This document shows, in pieces, positions 5,713 through 6,928 of a stretch of 6,928 nucleotides of DNA; position 1 is the stretch's first letter, and each line of letters opens with the position of its first letter. The DNA comes from an uncultured bacterium. Its GTDB lineage: Bacteria; Verrucomicrobiota; Kiritimatiellia; CAIKKV01. Both the position numbers and the translations under genes were made by a program. Location: positions 1 to 6,928 of the forward strand of contig CAIKKV010000176.1 in assembly GCA_903828035.1 (NCBI GenBank). The letters run 5' to 3'. The notes under the pieces were generated by a model. The model was given only the letters and a program-made list of their open reading frames with translations, did no database searches and was not told the origin of the DNA.

Positions 5713-6496
5713 ATTTCGCGGTGTAGCCGGCATCGACCGGCAGCGTGGTTCCGGTCACGTAGGAGGCGGCGTCCGAGGCGAGGAACACGACGACGCCCTT
5801 CAGGTCGTTGTCGTTGGCCATGCGGCCGAGCATGGTTTTGCGGGCGTAGTTCTCCAGGAACACCTCGTCGTGCTTCTCGGTCTGGTAGCCGCCCGGCGCC
5901 ACGCAGTTGCAGCGGACGTTCTTCAGGCCGTAGTAGCTGGCCGTGAACCGCGTGAAGTTGATCATGCCGGCCTTGTGGAAGAAGTAATCCGGATACCAGC
6001 CCGTGTGGGCCGTTCCCTCGTAGATCCAGGGGTCGGGGGCGATGATGCCCTGCATCGAGCCGATGTTCACGATCGAGCCCCCGCCGCGCTCGGCCATGGC
6101 GTCGCCGAAGGCGCGGGTGATGGCGAACAGGCCCGTGGCGTTGACCTTCATGCTCAGGTCAAACGTGGACAGATCGCTCTGGTAGCCGTTTTTCATGGGC
6201 CGCAGGACGGCGTTGTTGATCAGGACGTCGCATGTGCCGGCCTTTTCGAGAATGGCGTCGCGCAAGCCGTTGATCGAGGACTCCTCTCCCTGGTCGTAGG
6301 AGAGGGCGGTCAGGTCCAGCCCCCGGGCGCGGGCCTCCTGCTCCATGACCTTGAGGGGCTCGAGGTTCCGGGCGGCCACAAAGGTTCTGGCCCCGGCCTC
6401 GAGCATGCCGGCCACCAGCTGGCGGCCGTAGAGGCCGGCGCCGCCGGTCACGAGGGCGACATTTCCCTTGAGCGAAAACAGGTTCAACACATCCAT
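5711..6496 (-). CDS. Short-chain dehydrogenase/reductase, sugar-pathway type
   Basis: This 261-residue classical SDR has a Rossmann fold that oxidises or reduces a hydroxyl/keto group with NAD(P). The cofactor motif is T-G-G-A-G-L-Y-G (17-24), R43 ends the second strand (a residue often linked to NADP preference), and N-N-A-V lies at 94-97. The catalytic set is complete: N119, S147 in N-I-G-S-M-Q-G, Y171 and K175 in Y-F-F-H-K. The stretch from 154 to 184, P-D-P-W-I-Y-E-G-T and then P-D-Y-F-F-H-K-A-G-M-I-N-F-T-R, and the TGGAGL form of the motif recall SDRs of surface-sugar clusters such as PtmA-like flagellin glycosylation proteins. The substrate is not identifiable, and gluconate 5-dehydrogenase-like activity is another possibility. 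The start has GGAG 7 nt upstream. The gene sits 20 nt after the aminotransferase gene and 8 nt before the acetyltransferase gene, which supports one pathway. Confidence 0.9.
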   Translation of the reverse strand: MDVLNLFSLKGNVALVTGGAGLYGRQLVAGMLEAGARTFVAARNLEPLKVMEQEARARGLDLTALSYDQGEESSINGLRDAILEKAGTCDVLINNAVLRPMKNGYQSDLSTFDLSMKVNATGLFAITRAFGDAMAERGGGSIVNIGSMQGIIAPDPWIYEGTAHTGWYPDYFFHKAGMINFTRFTASYYGLKNVRCNCVAPGGYQTEKHDEVFLENYARKTMLGRMANDNDLKGVVVFLASDAASYVTGTTLPVDAGYTAK

Positions 6497-6503
6497 GGCA
6501 AGA

Positions 6504-6507
6504 CTCC
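6504..6507 (-). promoter_or_regulatory. Ribosome binding site of the SDR gene
   Basis: GGAG on the - strand lies 7 nt before the ATG at 6496, an ideal spacing, inside the 20-nt gap after the aminotransferase stop. It fixes the SDR start. Confidence 0.65.
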
Positions 6508-6516
6508 GGGCTGGGG

Positions 6517-6928
6517 TTAAATGAGACGTTTGAAGCCGGTGTGGGCCGGGGGCCCCTTGAGACGCCGCTCGAGGTCGCCCTGGCGCAGGGCGTCCGCCAG
6601 TTCGGCGCCCACCTCGTCCGCGGCGGCGGCAAACTTGTCGATGAGCGCGTCCGTGTGGGCGAGGGACACATAGATGAGGGCGGCGGCCAGGAAGCCGCGC
6701 TCCAGCATGCCCTGGATATAGAGCGTCTTCAGCAGGTTGCCCTTCTCATGGTCGAACACCAGCGTGGGCGCGCAGGGGAAGCCCTTGACGGCGAGCGGCA
6801 GGTGGTGGCGCGCGGCGACGGCGCGGAGGGCGTCCATGATCCGCGTGCCGGCGCGGGCCACGAAGGCGGTGATGTTCACCGCCTCCATCTTGTCCAGCGT
6901 GGCCAGGGCCGCGGTGGGGCCCACCGAT
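6517..6928 (-). CDS. Class III PLP aminotransferase (GSA aminomutase-like), 5' partial
   Basis: Only the C-terminal 136 residues are visible and the frame stays open to the right edge; the GTG at 6924 is internal. The pattern G-P-T-A-A-L-A-T-L-D near the cut, K-G-F-P-C-A-P, Y-I-Q-G-M-L-E-R-G-F-L-A and Y-V-S-L-A-H-T-D-A-L-I-D-K-F, ending in L-K-G-P-P-A-H-T-G-F-K-R-L-I, is the small C-terminal domain of class III aminotransferases of the glutamate-1-semialdehyde 2,1-aminomutase group. These use pyridoxal phosphate to move an amino group, and the Schiff-base lysine would be upstream of the cut. True GSA aminomutase makes 5-aminolevulinate, but related proteins occur in surface-polysaccharide clusters. 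The following SDR and acetyltransferase genes favour that second role. Gene order beyond the edge and the missing N-terminal two thirds would decide. Confidence 0.82.
   Translation of the reverse strand, partial: SVGPTAALATLDKMEAVNITAFVARAGTRIMDALRAVAARHHLPLAVKGFPCAPTLVFDHEKGNLLKTLYIQGMLERGFLAAALIYVSLAHTDALIDKFAAAADEVGAELADALRQGDLERRLKGPPAHTGFKRLI

Noticed and set aside
4657..5733. A 358-codon - strand frame across the acetyltransferase and propeller genes
   Set aside because: The translation is R/P/G-rich noise in a second frame of the same strand; the real genes there have family motifs and ribosome binding sites.

Overview
The window is gene-dense, GC-rich (by eye above 60%) bacterial chromosome with eight genes. 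Three run on the + strand and then meet five on the - strand; one gene at each end is cut by the window edge. The division gene ftsW beside a LysM protein indicates a peptidoglycan-making bacterium. GC content, divergent FtsW signature and a BNR_4-type propeller would suit a PVC-superphylum member such as Kiritimatiellota or Verrucomicrobiota. That placement is an impression from sequence style, with low confidence.

Left part (about 3-2108, + strand): the C-terminal part of a LysM wall-binding protein with two LysM units joined by an Ala/Pro linker, then FtsW (lipid II polymerase of the divisome), then a zinc-dependent dCMP deaminase. Genes are 20 nt apart or overlap by 26 nt, so this looks like one transcript joining wall binding, septal wall synthesis and dTTP precursor supply.

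Right part (6928-2144, - strand, read right to left): the C-terminal third of a class III (glutamate-1-semialdehyde type) PLP aminotransferase, a short-chain dehydrogenase, an AAC(3)-fold N-acetyltransferase, a six-bladed-propeller protein with an Asp-box, and glucose-6-phosphate dehydrogenase (zwf). Gaps are 20, 8, 6 and 37 nt, and the internal ribosome binding sites sit in or against the preceding gene. Oxidation, transamination and N-acylation in sequence suggest synthesis of an N-acylated amino sugar or a similar surface-glycan building block. That pathway is inferred, because the sugar-specific enzymes would lie beyond the right edge.

The most interesting points are the propeller with no signal peptide, separated from the acetyltransferase by a single in-frame stop; the atypical acetyltransferase active-site loop; and a perfect 6-2-6 inverted repeat in the short gap before zwf. 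No rRNA, tRNA, CRISPR array, insertion sequence or phage gene was seen. There is no gene-free stretch over 40 bases.
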